Assembly (NCBI GenBank): GCA_963759125.1
Contig: CAVWXN010000011.1
Span: 1-64,000, forward strand
From: JABDQA01 sp963759125
GTDB taxonomy: Bacteria > Desulfobacterota > Desulfobulbia > Desulfobulbales > Desulfocapsaceae
Length of the DNA stretch: 64,000 nucleotides
Direction: 5' to 3'
Within the stretch, counting starts at the first letter, position 1; every line of letters starts with the position of its first letter. The position numbers were made by a program, and so were the translations under genes. The notes below the pieces were generated by a model. That model was not told the DNA's origin, did not search any database, and saw only the letters and a program-made list of their open reading frames with translations. Positions 33,865 through 42,733 of this stretch are shown here, in pieces.

Positions 33865-34980
33865 ATGAAGGGAGAAACCATAAACAACACGGTCCTGCTG
33901 ACGCTGGTACTGATAATTTCAGTGCTGTTTCTGACCATGATTCACCAGTTCCTGATGCCCATGTTCATGGCCGGCATATTTTCGGCCATGCTCAGCCCCT
34001 TCCACCGCTGGCTTACCAGCAAGCTTCACGGCCGTAAAAATCTAGCTTCACTGATCACCATTATTGGCATCGTTTTTCTGATCCTGGCGCCACTCTCCAT
34101 CCTGGTAGGCATCGTCGCCGCCCAGGCGGTGACTGTCGGGCAATCGGTCACCCCCTTCGTGCAGTCCTTTATCAACGAACCGTCGACCCTGACCGAATAC
34201 CTTGACAAGCTGCCTTTTTATAAGGAAATCATGCCCTACCGGGACATTCTCATCGAGCGCGCCGGCCAGGTGGTGGCCACGGTCTCGACCTTTCTGGTCA
34301 ATTCCCTCTCATCGGCAACCATGGTGACCATTCAGGCCCTGTTTGGCACCATCATCATGCTCTATGTGATGTTCTATTTCTTTACCATGGGCACGGTGCT
34401 GCTGGACAAGATCCTCTACTACCTGCCCCTCAGAGACGATGATGAACGGCGGCTGCTCAAGCAGTTCACCTCGGTGACCCGGGCAACACTCAAAGGGACC
34501 CTGATCATCGGTCTCATGCAGGGGACGATCTGCGGTCTGGGGTTTTACTTCGCCGGTATCGAAGGTCCGGTGTTCTGGGGAACCGTGATGGCGGTTACCT
34601 CGGTGATCCCGGCCTTTGGTACCGCTATCATCTGGGTCCCCGCAGCCATCCTGCTGGCCCTTACCGGAAACTGGGTCGGAGTAATCATCCTGGTGGTGGT
34701 CTGCGGCCTGATCTCGGGGAATCTTGATAACCTGGTCAGGCCCCGGCTGGTCGGCAAGGACACCGAGATGCACGATCTCTTTATCCTCTTCGGCACCCTG
34801 GGCGGCATCTCGATGTTTGGAATCATCGGGATTATCGTCGGCCCGATCATCGCTGCCCTGTTCAGCACCATCTGGCAAATCTACGGGGATTCCTTCAAAG
34901 AATACCTGCCCGCGGTGGGTGCTGCCCTGGAAACATTCCGCACCGCACCCGAGTCCGACTCGGAAAACAAGGAAGAATAA
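33865..34980 (+). CDS. AI-2E family (PerM/YtvI-like) membrane protein
   Basis: 371 residues with about eight transmembrane helices. The family's late signature region (SVIPAFGTAIIWVPAAILLA, then NLDNLVRPRLVGKDTEMHDL and GPIIAALFSTIWQIY) is present. Members are permease-like proteins linked to AI-2 export, Na+/H+ exchange or unknown transport. Same strand as the asparaginase and probably co-transcribed. Cargo cannot be told. Confidence 0.87.
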   Translation: MKGETINNTVLLTLVLIISVLFLTMIHQFLMPMFMAGIFSAMLSPFHRWLTSKLHGRKNLASLITIIGIVFLILAPLSILVGIVAAQAVTVGQSVTPFVQSFINEPSTLTEYLDKLPFYKEIMPYRDILIERAGQVVATVSTFLVNSLSSATMVTIQALFGTIIMLYVMFYFFTMGTVLLDKILYYLPLRDDDERRLLKQFTSVTRATLKGTLIIGLMQGTICGLGFYFAGIEGPVFWGTVMAVTSVIPAFGTAIIWVPAAILLALTGNWVGVIILVVVCGLISGNLDNLVRPRLVGKDTEMHDLFILFGTLGGISMFGIIGIIVGPIIAALFSTIWQIYGDSFKEYLPAVGAALETFRTAPESDSENKEE

Positions 34981-34989
34981 GCGGCCGGC

Positions 34990-36411
34990 TCAATGACTGA
35001 AGTTGATTGGCAGGCGTCCGCCCGCAAACCACTTTTTGCGCAGGTAGTAGGCCATGACGATGCCCAGCCCGATGATGACCCAGCCTTCGTAGCGACCCAT
35101 GTTCACCACCAGGGCAAAAGCCACCATCAACAGTCCCGGAATAGCCAGCATCAGATAGTAGGTACTGGTATAAAAAGCAAACTTCACCGCTGCGCTGAGA
35201 CTGAGCAGAAATCCGACCAGCACTGAAATGGCATAGAAAGCGACGATCTTGAGCTCATTGGCGCCAAACCCGAGGGTCAGCAGAATGGCGGTTCCATGGA
35301 CCACGAATATCGATCTATAGTCGGTACCGTGGGGATTGCTCAGAATCTGCGGCAGGGCCCTGGAACGAACCAGGGTCCGCAGCATACCGCTGCCGGCCAC
35401 CGCACCGCTGGCCGCACCGGAGAGCAGGATGCCGATCGAAAACAGGGTAAGCAGCTGATCGGTGAGACTTCCGGGCACCAGCTTGGAGCGGGTCCAGAGA
35501 CTGAACAGGGTGTTTTTATGGCTGGGCTCCAACTCCAGTACTTTGGTGGTCACGGCAATGTCGAGGGTGACAAAGCTGGTAAACACCAGCACCGCCACGA
35601 CGGTTCCGACCCCCATGGCAATGCGGGCCCAGCGCGGCTTATCCTCCTCATGGGAGAGGCCGGCGACACTGGCCTCGAACCCGGTTAACAAGGCAAAGCC
35701 CCGGACCGCCCCGAAAAGCAGCACGATGATCATACTGATCCCGGTCAGCTGCGAATTATCGGGAATATGGATATCGTGAGCCACCGGCATAAGTTCCTTG
35801 GCGTTCGGCAGAATCGGCAGAATAACGGTGTAGAGTACCAGCGCCATGAATCCAAAGGTCATGAAGGCGAAGATGTAGCGGCCCTTGTCGCCGAATCGCA
35901 TGACGATGGCCACCGCCACCCCGACAATGAGCGCCAGTCCCAGCCGGTCGGCCAGGGCGGTATGGATGCCGAAATCCAGGCCGAAGGTAAAACCGCGGGA
36001 CACCAGCGCCGCCACCGTCGCCGCCATGGTGATCGAGTCGGTCAGCACGAAATCCTGGATCAGGCTGGCTGCCGCCAGCATGGCCGGATTGATACCGAGC
36101 ATTTCATAGATCAGGCCGGGGCCGCCCTCCCCCTTGTTGAAGCGGATGCCGATGGCGACATAGCCCAGAGAAACCGAGACGGCCACGGCAATGACAAAGA
36201 GCATGGTCGGCACGATAAGCGAATACCCCACGGTACCCAGGGCACTTTCGATGGCATAAAAGGGACTGGTGGCCGGATCGGAGACGATCAGGCCGATATA
36301 GGCAAAAATAGCGACCCATAAAGCGACCATCCCACGCCTGGGGGCTCTGCCGGGCTGGGGGCTGGAGAACTGCGGCTGGCTCTCGACCTCGCTATGGGCC
36401 CCCTTATTCAT
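34990..36411 (-). CDS. APC-superfamily amino acid permease
   Basis: 473 residues, about 12 helices, with the APC N-terminal unwound motif region (PATSPFYAIESALGTVGYSL) and ALLTGFEASVAGLSHEEDKP after helix 6. Likely an amino-acid or polyamine transporter of the inner membrane. Its start overlaps the end of the universal stress protein gene by 8 bases, so the two are translationally coupled; USPs often regulate or accompany transporters. Substrate not predictable. Convergent with the PerM-like gene. Confidence 0.85.
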   Translation of the reverse strand: MNKGAHSEVESQPQFSSPQPGRAPRRGMVALWVAIFAYIGLIVSDPATSPFYAIESALGTVGYSLIVPTMLFVIAVAVSVSLGYVAIGIRFNKGEGGPGLIYEMLGINPAMLAAASLIQDFVLTDSITMAATVAALVSRGFTFGLDFGIHTALADRLGLALIVGVAVAIVMRFGDKGRYIFAFMTFGFMALVLYTVILPILPNAKELMPVAHDIHIPDNSQLTGISMIIVLLFGAVRGFALLTGFEASVAGLSHEEDKPRWARIAMGVGTVVAVLVFTSFVTLDIAVTTKVLELEPSHKNTLFSLWTRSKLVPGSLTDQLLTLFSIGILLSGAASGAVAGSGMLRTLVRSRALPQILSNPHGTDYRSIFVVHGTAILLTLGFGANELKIVAFYAISVLVGFLLSLSAAVKFAFYTSTYYLMLAIPGLLMVAFALVVNMGRYEGWVIIGLGIVMAYYLRKKWFAGGRLPINFSH

Positions 36412-36844
36412 TTATGGGGGATCCGTCCGGGACATGCACGGTTACAACAGGACAGGGTGCTTTGGCGATCATGGTCCGATAGTTGGAGCCGAAAATGATC
36501 TCGCCGATGGTTGAGCGAACCTTGAAACCAATGACCATTTCATCGATTTCATGCTCGACGGCAAAACGGACCAGATCGACCCCGGGATCATCCAGCCTGA
36601 CGATCAGATGCACTTCGTGATCGATCTGCTCTTTTTGGAGTCTATCTTTTACCTTATCGAGGCGGGCCCGGGCTTTAGGATTGGCAACCATACCGTTGCG
36701 ATCGAGCGAATGGCCGACAATCGAACTGACCACATAGAGTTTGGCGCCAAAGGCCTTGGCATGGTCGATTGCCACCTCGATCACCTCATCGGAGGTGAAG
36801 TAGAGATTGTATCCAACGAGAATTCTTGTTTGCCTGTCAGCCAC
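36404..36844 (-). CDS. Universal stress protein (UspA family)
   Basis: 146 residues, single Usp domain. The start is ILVGYNLYFTSDEVIEVAID, and the late ATP-binding segment MVIGFKVRSTIGEIIFGSNY is followed by CPVVTVHVP. The 'G-(2x)-G-(9x)-G-S/T' loop is only partly recognisable (GFKVRSTIGEIIFGSN), so ATP binding is not certain. Cytoplasmic regulator. Upstream partner of the APC permease with an 8-base overlap. Confidence 0.88.
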   Translation of the reverse strand: MADRQTRILVGYNLYFTSDEVIEVAIDHAKAFGAKLYVVSSIVGHSLDRNGMVANPKARARLDKVKDRLQKEQIDHEVHLIVRLDDPGVDLVRFAVEHEIDEMVIGFKVRSTIGEIIFGSNYRTMIAKAPCPVVTVHVPDGSPINE

Positions 36845-37066
36845 AGCACTCCTCCAAAAATCGGTTAATCGTTTCGATGCATTCTGATCAAACGCTATCT
36901 GATTTCGGAAAAACAGTAGCTAATCTAGCGCTTTCCCTGCTCAGAAGCAACGATTTATAATTTTGGGCCAGGCAACCGTCTGATTGCATCATTGACGGTT
37001 TTGTGATTGAGTGTTTTTAAACCATTATTTGGTTATCCCTAGAGATAACTTAGATAAATTCAACTC

Positions 37067-38536
37067 TTGCTTACGCCTTTGAATCTCGCTGCCATCTGCA
37101 ATGTGCTCAGCACCCTCCTGCTGGTAACCGGTGGGTCAATGATACTGCCGGTCATCTGCTCCCTGATCTATGGCGAAGATGATCTGTTCAGCCTGGGGGT
37201 GTCATGTGCGATTATCATTTCCCTGGGCCTGGCGCTGCGCCGATTCTTCCGCAGGATCGACGAACTCTCGTTCAAGGATGGTCTGTTCGTGGCCACCATC
37301 GGCTGGGTTATTATCTCCGCTCTGTCTGCCCTGCCCTTCATGATTCACGGCTCCATTCCATCTTTTAGCGACGGCTTTTTCGAGATGATGTCGGGGTATA
37401 CGACCACCGGAGCGACTATTCTGACCGACATCGAAACACTGCCCCACGGCCTGCTCTTCTGGCGCAGTCAGACACATCTGCTTGGAGGGATGGGATTTCT
37501 GACTCTGACTATCATATTTCTGCCCCACGGGATGGGCGGCGTGCGGCTTTTCAGGGCTGAATCGAGTCCCGGTCAGATCATTACCCGCGACAGATTCATT
37601 GCCAGAAACAGAGATGCGATGATCTGGCTCTGGATTATCTATCTGGCCCTGAATCTTCTCCAGACACTGCTTCTAGTGCTGGGGAAAATGGATCTCTTCG
37701 ATGCCCTGTGCACCTCCTTCGGTACTGTCTCTACATCCGGATACTCACCCAAAAACGGAAGTATCGGCCACTATGACAACGCCTATTTCGACTGGGTGGT
37801 CATCTGCTTCATGTTTCTGGGCGGTATGACCTTCGTTCTTTTTTTCCAGATGCTGCGCAACAATTTCAGTGAAGTCAGAAAGAATACCGAACTGCGCTGG
37901 TACGTGAGCATTCTCAGCATCTTCTGCCTGGCTGTCACCCTTGATCTCTGGTTGCGCGGCACTTACAGCAGCTTCGGGGAATCGCTTCGCTACGGTACTT
38001 TCCAGGTTACCTCACTGCTGACAACCACCGGCTTTACCACGGCGGATTACGAACTCTGGCCCCAGGCCGCTCAGATGTTTCTCTTTGCCGTCTGTTTCAT
38101 CGGCGCCTGTGCCGGCTCCACCACCAGCGGTATCAAGATCGTCCACTACGCGGTAATCTGGAAATACCTCTATGGCTCCATTAAGAAGATCTACATCCAG
38201 CCCATGTCAATAGTCTCGGTGCGACTGAACGGAAGGCCGGTGGAACAAAGCGTCATCGACCTTGCCGTCTGCTACTTTATCGTCAATATTCTGCTGGTCC
38301 TATTCGGTGGCTGCGTCATGGCAGCATCAGATGGACTTGACCCCCTGAGCGCCATGAGCGCGGTTATCTCCGCCCTGATGAATATCGGACCGGGCTTCGG
38401 GAGTGTGGGACCCTCCGAGAATTTTGCCTTTATCTCAGACTTCGGCAAATGGTTCCTGGCCTGGAACATGCTGGTTGGCAGGCTGGAAATGTTTTCGGCG
38501 CTGGTAGTATTCTTCCCCGCTTTCTGGAAAAAATAA
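37067..38536 (+). CDS. trkH: TrkH-type potassium uptake protein
   Basis: 489 residues with the fourfold membrane-pore repeat of TrkH/KtrB. Selectivity-filter loops are visible with their glycines: MMSGYTTTGATIL, FGTVSTSGYSPKNGS, LTTTGFTTADY and MNIGPGFGSVGPS. It forms the K+ translocating subunit in the inner membrane. The TrkA regulatory subunit is not in this window. The start is a TTG at 37067 (stop in frame 12 bases upstream); it lacks a strong Shine-Dalgarno, and a TTG at 37079 is an alternative. Confidence 0.9.
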   Translation: MLTPLNLAAICNVLSTLLLVTGGSMILPVICSLIYGEDDLFSLGVSCAIIISLGLALRRFFRRIDELSFKDGLFVATIGWVIISALSALPFMIHGSIPSFSDGFFEMMSGYTTTGATILTDIETLPHGLLFWRSQTHLLGGMGFLTLTIIFLPHGMGGVRLFRAESSPGQIITRDRFIARNRDAMIWLWIIYLALNLLQTLLLVLGKMDLFDALCTSFGTVSTSGYSPKNGSIGHYDNAYFDWVVICFMFLGGMTFVLFFQMLRNNFSEVRKNTELRWYVSILSIFCLAVTLDLWLRGTYSSFGESLRYGTFQVTSLLTTTGFTTADYELWPQAAQMFLFAVCFIGACAGSTTSGIKIVHYAVIWKYLYGSIKKIYIQPMSIVSVRLNGRPVEQSVIDLAVCYFIVNILLVLFGGCVMAASDGLDPLSAMSAVISALMNIGPGFGSVGPSENFAFISDFGKWFLAWNMLVGRLEMFSALVVFFPAFWKK

Positions 38537-38642
38537 GAGGATGGCGATGAGGGGGATACGACTGAAGCACTGGTGTGGGACAGGACCGAGGAAGGTGTAA
38601 GCTCTCGCGCTAGACTATTGGCACAGAGCCTGTGGGTGAGGC

Positions 38643-38678
38643 AAAAAAAAAGGGCTGTTCTGAAAATCAGAACAGCCC
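38643..38678 (-). terminator. Intrinsic terminator of the cold-shock gene
   Basis: A perfect 12-bp stem (GGGCTGTTCTGA / TCAGAACAGCCC, 38652-38678) with a three-base loop is followed on the minus strand by nine T (38643-38651). It lies 22 bases past the stop of the cold-shock gene: a textbook rho-independent terminator. Confidence 0.92.
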
Positions 38679-38699
38679 CCGTAAGACGAAGGGGAAACC

Positions 38700-38900
38700 T
38701 TACATCTGAACTACATTTGTCGCTGCCGGACCTTTAGGACCTTCAGTGACGTCAAAGACGACTTTGGCGCCTTCGTCCAAGGTTTTGAACCCGTCGGACT
38801 TGATCTCGCTATGGTGAACAAAGAGATCATTGCCGTTTTCCTGGGCAATGAAACCATAACCCTTTGCATCGTTAAACCATTTTACTGTTCCTTCTGACAT
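38700..38900 (-). CDS. Cold-shock domain protein
   Basis: 66 residues, the usual Csp length. RNP1 KGYGFI and RNP2 LFVHHSEI flank the OB-fold aromatic surface (KWFNDAKGYGFIAQENGNDL). It binds single-stranded RNA/DNA and acts as an RNA chaperone. AAAGGAG precedes the start and a strong terminator follows. The upstream gene encodes another RNA-binding protein. Confidence 0.95.
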   Translation of the reverse strand: MSEGTVKWFNDAKGYGFIAQENGNDLFVHHSEIKSDGFKTLDEGAKVVFDVTEGPKGPAATNVVQM

Positions 38901-39048
38901 TTTTACTACTCCTTTGCTATTAGTCCTTCTGGACTATTTGTATTAGAATCGCCTAACTGCGATCCTCGTGTTCCAGTGTTTTGTTCTGGAACATTATTGT
39001 GCTGACTCATCTAGCGAGCCTTCACGGGTACACATAATATTTTACTTC

Positions 39049-39312
39049 CTAGCGTCGCCGACTTCCTTTCTTCAGCTGCTTGGCCTCGTTGCAGACCAGG
39101 GGTCTGCTCTTGTATATCGTTTTGTTCAGCGATTCCATGGCCTGTTGACCACTTGACCGTGAGTCCATTTCAACGAAAGCGAATCCTCTGGATTTACCTG
39201 TGTAGCGATCCATCACCAGACTGGCATCGACCACCTCACCGAACTCTTTGAAGAGATCCTGCAACTCTGACTCCGTCACGTTGAATGGAAGATTACCAAT
39301 ATAGAGTTTCAT
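39049..39312 (-). CDS. RRM-domain RNA-binding protein
   Basis: 87 residues forming one RNA recognition motif: RNP2 LYIGNLPFN at the N-terminus and RNP1 KSRGFAFVEM near residue 44, then a basic tail (KQLKKGSRRR). Such small bacterial RRM proteins bind single-stranded RNA and are often cold- or stress-induced. It sits upstream of and parallel to the cold-shock gene with a 148-base gap. Shine-Dalgarno GGAGAAGCAGG precedes the ATG. Confidence 0.93.
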   Translation of the reverse strand: MKLYIGNLPFNVTESELQDLFKEFGEVVDASLVMDRYTGKSRGFAFVEMDSRSSGQQAMESLNKTIYKSRPLVCNEAKQLKKGSRRR

Positions 39313-39723
39313 CCTGCTTCTCCTTTGCTATGACCAGCAAGAATCTCTTTGATCAACTGAAATGAAGGGGTGCTACAAGACAGGTGGCGAGTGACGCTGT
39401 GCGTGATCCGGATAGTGATGTTCTTTATAACCACCGGACAATTATAAACCGTTGCCGCAAAATAGCAACCCAAAAAACACACCTCCCTGGGTTCTACCGT
39501 TTTATTTTCCAGTCTCAAGGTCTGCCCAGAAACTGAAATTGCAGGATACATTAATTAAAGCCATATTAAATCGTGATGTTATGAGGCCGATGCAAAACAG
39601 ATTATAAGGGTGTGACTCAGACCCGGATAAATTGTCAGGGACAATGAATTAAGTCAGTGAAAAATATCGCGGGGCAAAACGATTTTGTGGTACAACCTCA
39701 AAAACAGATTCGAGGTCATGACA
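39313..39723. other. Divergent promoter region, no gene recognised
   Basis: About 400 bases between the divergent RRM and NUDIX genes. It should carry both promoters, but I see no clear operator, riboswitch or reading frame. Confidence 0.4.
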
Positions 39724-40251
39724 ATGAACTATTGCCCCCACTGCGGTGCTCCGGTCACCAGTAAAATACCCGAAGCAGACGATAGGCCGAGATTCGTCTG
39801 TGAAGCATGCGCTGCCATTCATTACCAGAATCCCAAGATGGTGGTGGGCACCATCCCTGAGACAGGCGGCAGCATCCTGCTCTGCCGGCGTGCCATTGAG
39901 CCCGCCCGGGACAAATGGACCCTGCCGGCGGGCTACCTGGAAAATGGCGAGACCCTGCAGGAAGGTGCGGCCCGGGAAACCCTGGAAGAAGCCGGCTACC
40001 GCGTGAGCAACCTGGTGCCCTATGCCGTTGCCAATATTGGTTCGATCAATCAGGTATATATCATGTTTCGTTGCTCCCTGGCCGACAGTGCCGGTCCACC
40101 CGGCAGCGAGAGCCTGGAGATAAAACTGTTCCAGCCGCATGAAATCCCCTGGCAGGAGCTGGCCTTTCGGTCCATACGTGAAGTACTCGAACTTTATTGC
40201 GAGGACAGGGAAAAAGGAAACTTCCCCTTTCATATGATTGATATCCTCTGA
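39724..40251 (+). CDS. NUDIX hydrolase with N-terminal zinc ribbon
   Basis: About 175 residues. CPHCG and CEACA form a zinc ribbon at the N-terminus, as in NudC-like and NADH-pyrophosphatase-type proteins. The NUDIX box is intact: GYLENGETLQEGAARETLEE followed by AG. It would hydrolyse a nucleoside diphosphate-X compound with Mg2+; the specific substrate is unknown. The start at 39724 is favoured over the ATG at 39718 because GAGG (39712) is then 8 bases away. Confidence 0.88.
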   Translation: MNYCPHCGAPVTSKIPEADDRPRFVCEACAAIHYQNPKMVVGTIPETGGSILLCRRAIEPARDKWTLPAGYLENGETLQEGAARETLEEAGYRVSNLVPYAVANIGSINQVYIMFRCSLADSAGPPGSESLEIKLFQPHEIPWQELAFRSIREVLELYCEDREKGNFPFHMIDIL

Positions 40252-40352
40252 GACGGGCAGTCGCAAAGCTCAGTCCCGCACTCCTTATTTTTTATCTTTC
40301 ACCTTTGTGAATCATGCATAAAATTGTTAACTATGGACAACCGCCCTTTGAC

Positions 40353-40367
40353 TGGCATATTTTTCGC
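40353..40367 (+). promoter_or_regulatory. Possible sigma-54 promoter
   Basis: TGGCATATTTTTCGC has the GG-N10-GC spacing of a -24/-12 element, with a good TGGCA half and a poor -12 half (TCGC instead of TTGC). It lies about 90 bases upstream of the PAS gene. Weak on its own. Confidence 0.25.
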
Positions 40368-40455
40368 CTGAAACAGCCACCGTCCTCGGTACGCCACGGT
40401 TCAAGGAAATCGCTGTGAGTTGTTCGCACTAAAGAGAAAAAATGGAGAGCACACT

Positions 40456-40917
40456 ATGTCCAACACCCTGAATCTGGAACATATATTCGATTATGACCAG
40501 AATTTTCAAACGATCATGCAGAGCATGCTGCATTTCGCCCTGGAGTCGTCATTTCAGGGTGTCATGATCACTGAAGCTGAACCAGGTTATCCCATTGTCT
40601 ATGTCAATCCGGCATTTTGTGAAATGACCGGCTATGCTTTTGAAGAGCTGATCGGTAAATCTCCGGCTCTGCTTCAGGGGGAAAAATCGGAGAAAGCGGT
40701 CTTAGCTGAGCTGAAGGACAAACTAGACAAGGGTGATATTTTTCACGGAAAAACCTTTAACTACCGTAAAGATGGATCAGAGTTCATCATGGAGTGGAAA
40801 ATCGTTCCCATTCGCGGAGTGGAAGGGGTCACCTCACACTATCTGGCTATCCAGCGCGAGCTCACAGGCACCGATCTGACAGACGGATCCCTCGACACCA
40901 CACTGCCTATTTTTTGA
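40456..40917 (+). CDS. Single PAS-domain protein
   Basis: 153 residues from the ATG at 40456, preceded by GGAG at 40444. The PAS core is VYVNPAFCEMTGYAFEELIG then KSPALLQGEKSEKAVLAELK and KTFNYRKDGSEFIMEWKIVP. It resembles LOV sequences (LLQG...), but the photoactive GRNCRFLQG cysteine is replaced by PALLQG, so light sensing by a flavin-cysteinyl adduct is excluded. There is no output domain; it may signal through a partner. Unpaired in the neighbourhood. Confidence 0.8.
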   Translation: MSNTLNLEHIFDYDQNFQTIMQSMLHFALESSFQGVMITEAEPGYPIVYVNPAFCEMTGYAFEELIGKSPALLQGEKSEKAVLAELKDKLDKGDIFHGKTFNYRKDGSEFIMEWKIVPIRGVEGVTSHYLAIQRELTGTDLTDGSLDTTLPIF

Positions 40918-41141
40918 AGCGGTCACTCTGCAAAGATTCGCATAAGCCCCAGTGGAGTTCGACGCTTTCTTCACTCGAACAGCCAGATCTAAAGAGTCGG
41001 CAGAAAGGTTGGAATACTGCAGCCCCTTGAGAGGAGCAGTTATCTATGCGTAACGACAACTTGCTCCTCCATCGTGCCTGTGAGGCAGGTGCTAATTCGC
41101 TTCCTCCATTTCTTATGACCATTCATTGAGACAAGACAAAA

Positions 41142-41813
41142 TTGAAAGGTATCCTGGCCGTTGGCGATTGTATAACATCGGGCGTTGAGCATTGTCTGGG
41201 AAACAGCTATCCCGAGCGAGTGGGTATGGCCTTGAATGTTCCGGTAAAGAATTGCGGTAAAGCCATGTTCAGCACCCGGGAGGGGCTTGCCATTTTGAGA
41301 GATAACGACAGTGATGAGTTCGATTGTATCTTCATTCAATTTGGTCTGAAAGACGCGTATACAACATTTAAATATTCTCCGAATGTTCTCTATTACCCAG
41401 ACAATTTTTTGCGAAAACAGATTCGGAGTATCGTCAAAAAGTATAAGAAAACGTGCCGGAAGATTGGCCTGAATGAACTCCTGGGAGAGGTAAATGTCGT
41501 GTCTGAACAGGAATATCGCAGTAAGGTGTTGCAGATGGTCAGGCACTGCAAAAAAAAACAGGTCGTTCTGCCCGAGATAATTCCCCATCAGGAGATCTTC
41601 AGAAACCCGTTTATCCAGCGCTACAACAGGATTCTGGAGGAAATTGCCAAGTCTTGCGACAACTGTGTACTGATCAGGCTGTACGACGATTTCCTGCAGA
41701 AGATGCCGGAATTTTATCTGGATACCGGTCATCCGAACGAGCATGGGTACCGTTTTATCGCCGCAAAAATACTGGACGAGTTCGACCGCCGGAACAGAGC
41801 GGAACAGGCCTGA
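41142..41813 (+). CDS. SGNH/GDSL-like hydrolase with Cys in place of catalytic Ser
   Basis: 223 residues. Block I reads LAVGDCITSG where GDSL enzymes have GDS; block V reads YLDTGHPNEHGY with Asp and His kept; the block III region FIQFGLKDAYT has Lys where Asn usually sits. The fold is SGNH but the nucleophile would be cysteine. Together with the TylF-like methyltransferase (72 bases downstream) and the O-acyltransferase, it fits a surface-glycan tailoring cluster. The start is a TTG at 41142. It is either a cysteine-based esterase or a non-catalytic relative. Confidence 0.7.
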   Translation: MKGILAVGDCITSGVEHCLGNSYPERVGMALNVPVKNCGKAMFSTREGLAILRDNDSDEFDCIFIQFGLKDAYTTFKYSPNVLYYPDNFLRKQIRSIVKKYKKTCRKIGLNELLGEVNVVSEQEYRSKVLQMVRHCKKKQVVLPEIIPHQEIFRNPFIQRYNRILEEIAKSCDNCVLIRLYDDFLQKMPEFYLDTGHPNEHGYRFIAAKILDEFDRRNRAEQA

Positions 41814-41884
41814 GATCCTGCCGGTAAACCGTTGGCCGGAAATCGGCTGACACCTAATCGTTATCACATACAGTCAGAGAGTCC

Positions 41885-42694
41885 ATGGGATACTTTCAGA
41901 AATTCAAAGAACGGAAGAAACTGAAAAAACGGCAGCGATACGAGCAGAATAAGCTGATCAAGATACGTACATTCGCGGAAAAGTATGGAGTCAAACCGGG
42001 TGTTGAATACCGGTTTGGCAGCGACAGCCTGCCTGATCTGTATCTCGACCTGCTGAAAAAGAGCATTATAGCGAACCAGGTCTCCATGCTCCCCGGGCAT
42101 AAACTAGATACCCTGCGCTACTGCATCGAAGATTGCCTGAAAAACTCCATCCAGGGCGACATTATCGAGACAGGGGTATGGAAGGGGGGAGCCACCATCT
42201 ACTGCACCGGCGTATTGAAAGCTCACGGAAATACCGATAAAAAGGTATTTGTCGCCGATTCTTTCGAGGGTCTGCCGCCCCCGGATGCCGGGAAATGGCC
42301 CCAGGACAAAGGTGATACCAGTTACCAGCGAACCGATCTGGCGATCAGCCTCGAAGAGGTGAAGGAAAATTTCAGGGCCTTTCACCTCCTGTCCGAAAAC
42401 ATCGTATTCGTCAAGGGCTTTTTCGAGCAGTCCCTGCAGTCCGCCGGCATAGGCAGGCTGGCTGTGCTGCGGCTGGACGGTGACATGTACGGTTCGACAA
42501 TGACCGTGCTGGAGCAGCTCTATCACAAGTTGGAAGTCGGTGGTTATCTGATTTTAGACGATTGGCTGATAAGTGGTGCCCGACAGGCGCTGCTGGACTT
42601 CAGAGAACGGGAGGGTATACAAGAGGAGATGTATGAAGATTTTTCGGGAATATTCTGGAAGAAAACTGTGCTGCGCCCATTGTCTGTCCCCTAG
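41885..42694 (+). CDS. TylF/MycF-family (macrocin-type) O-methyltransferase
   Basis: 269 residues. SAM-binding motif I is DIIETGVWKGGATIY near residue 92; VFVADSFEGLPPPDAGKW is the family segment following; LRLDGDMYGSTMTVLEQLY and YLILDDW hold the metal-binding Asp residues. It methylates sugar hydroxyls using SAM and a divalent metal. The N-terminal 25 residues are strongly basic. Probably acts on a surface polysaccharide. Convergent with the acyltransferase gene. Confidence 0.88.
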   Translation: MGYFQKFKERKKLKKRQRYEQNKLIKIRTFAEKYGVKPGVEYRFGSDSLPDLYLDLLKKSIIANQVSMLPGHKLDTLRYCIEDCLKNSIQGDIIETGVWKGGATIYCTGVLKAHGNTDKKVFVADSFEGLPPPDAGKWPQDKGDTSYQRTDLAISLEEVKENFRAFHLLSENIVFVKGFFEQSLQSAGIGRLAVLRLDGDMYGSTMTVLEQLYHKLEVGGYLILDDWLISGARQALLDFREREGIQEEMYEDFSGIFWKKTVLRPLSVP

Positions 42695-42733
42695 CCGCAG
42701 CTGCCTGAATGTCAGCTGTCTAGTGACGACCCG

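Noticed and set aside
33336..33938. Minus-strand frame over the asparaginase-like gene
   Set aside because: The plus strand has both asparaginase motifs; the reverse frame is a shadow.
39309..39551. 80-residue minus-strand frame upstream of the RRM gene
   Set aside because: No ribosome site, no recognisable motif and poor codon pattern; it lies in a divergent promoter region.
40456..40917. LOV photoreceptor
   Set aside because: Overall similarity to LOV is real, but the conserved photoactive cysteine segment is replaced by KSPALLQG.
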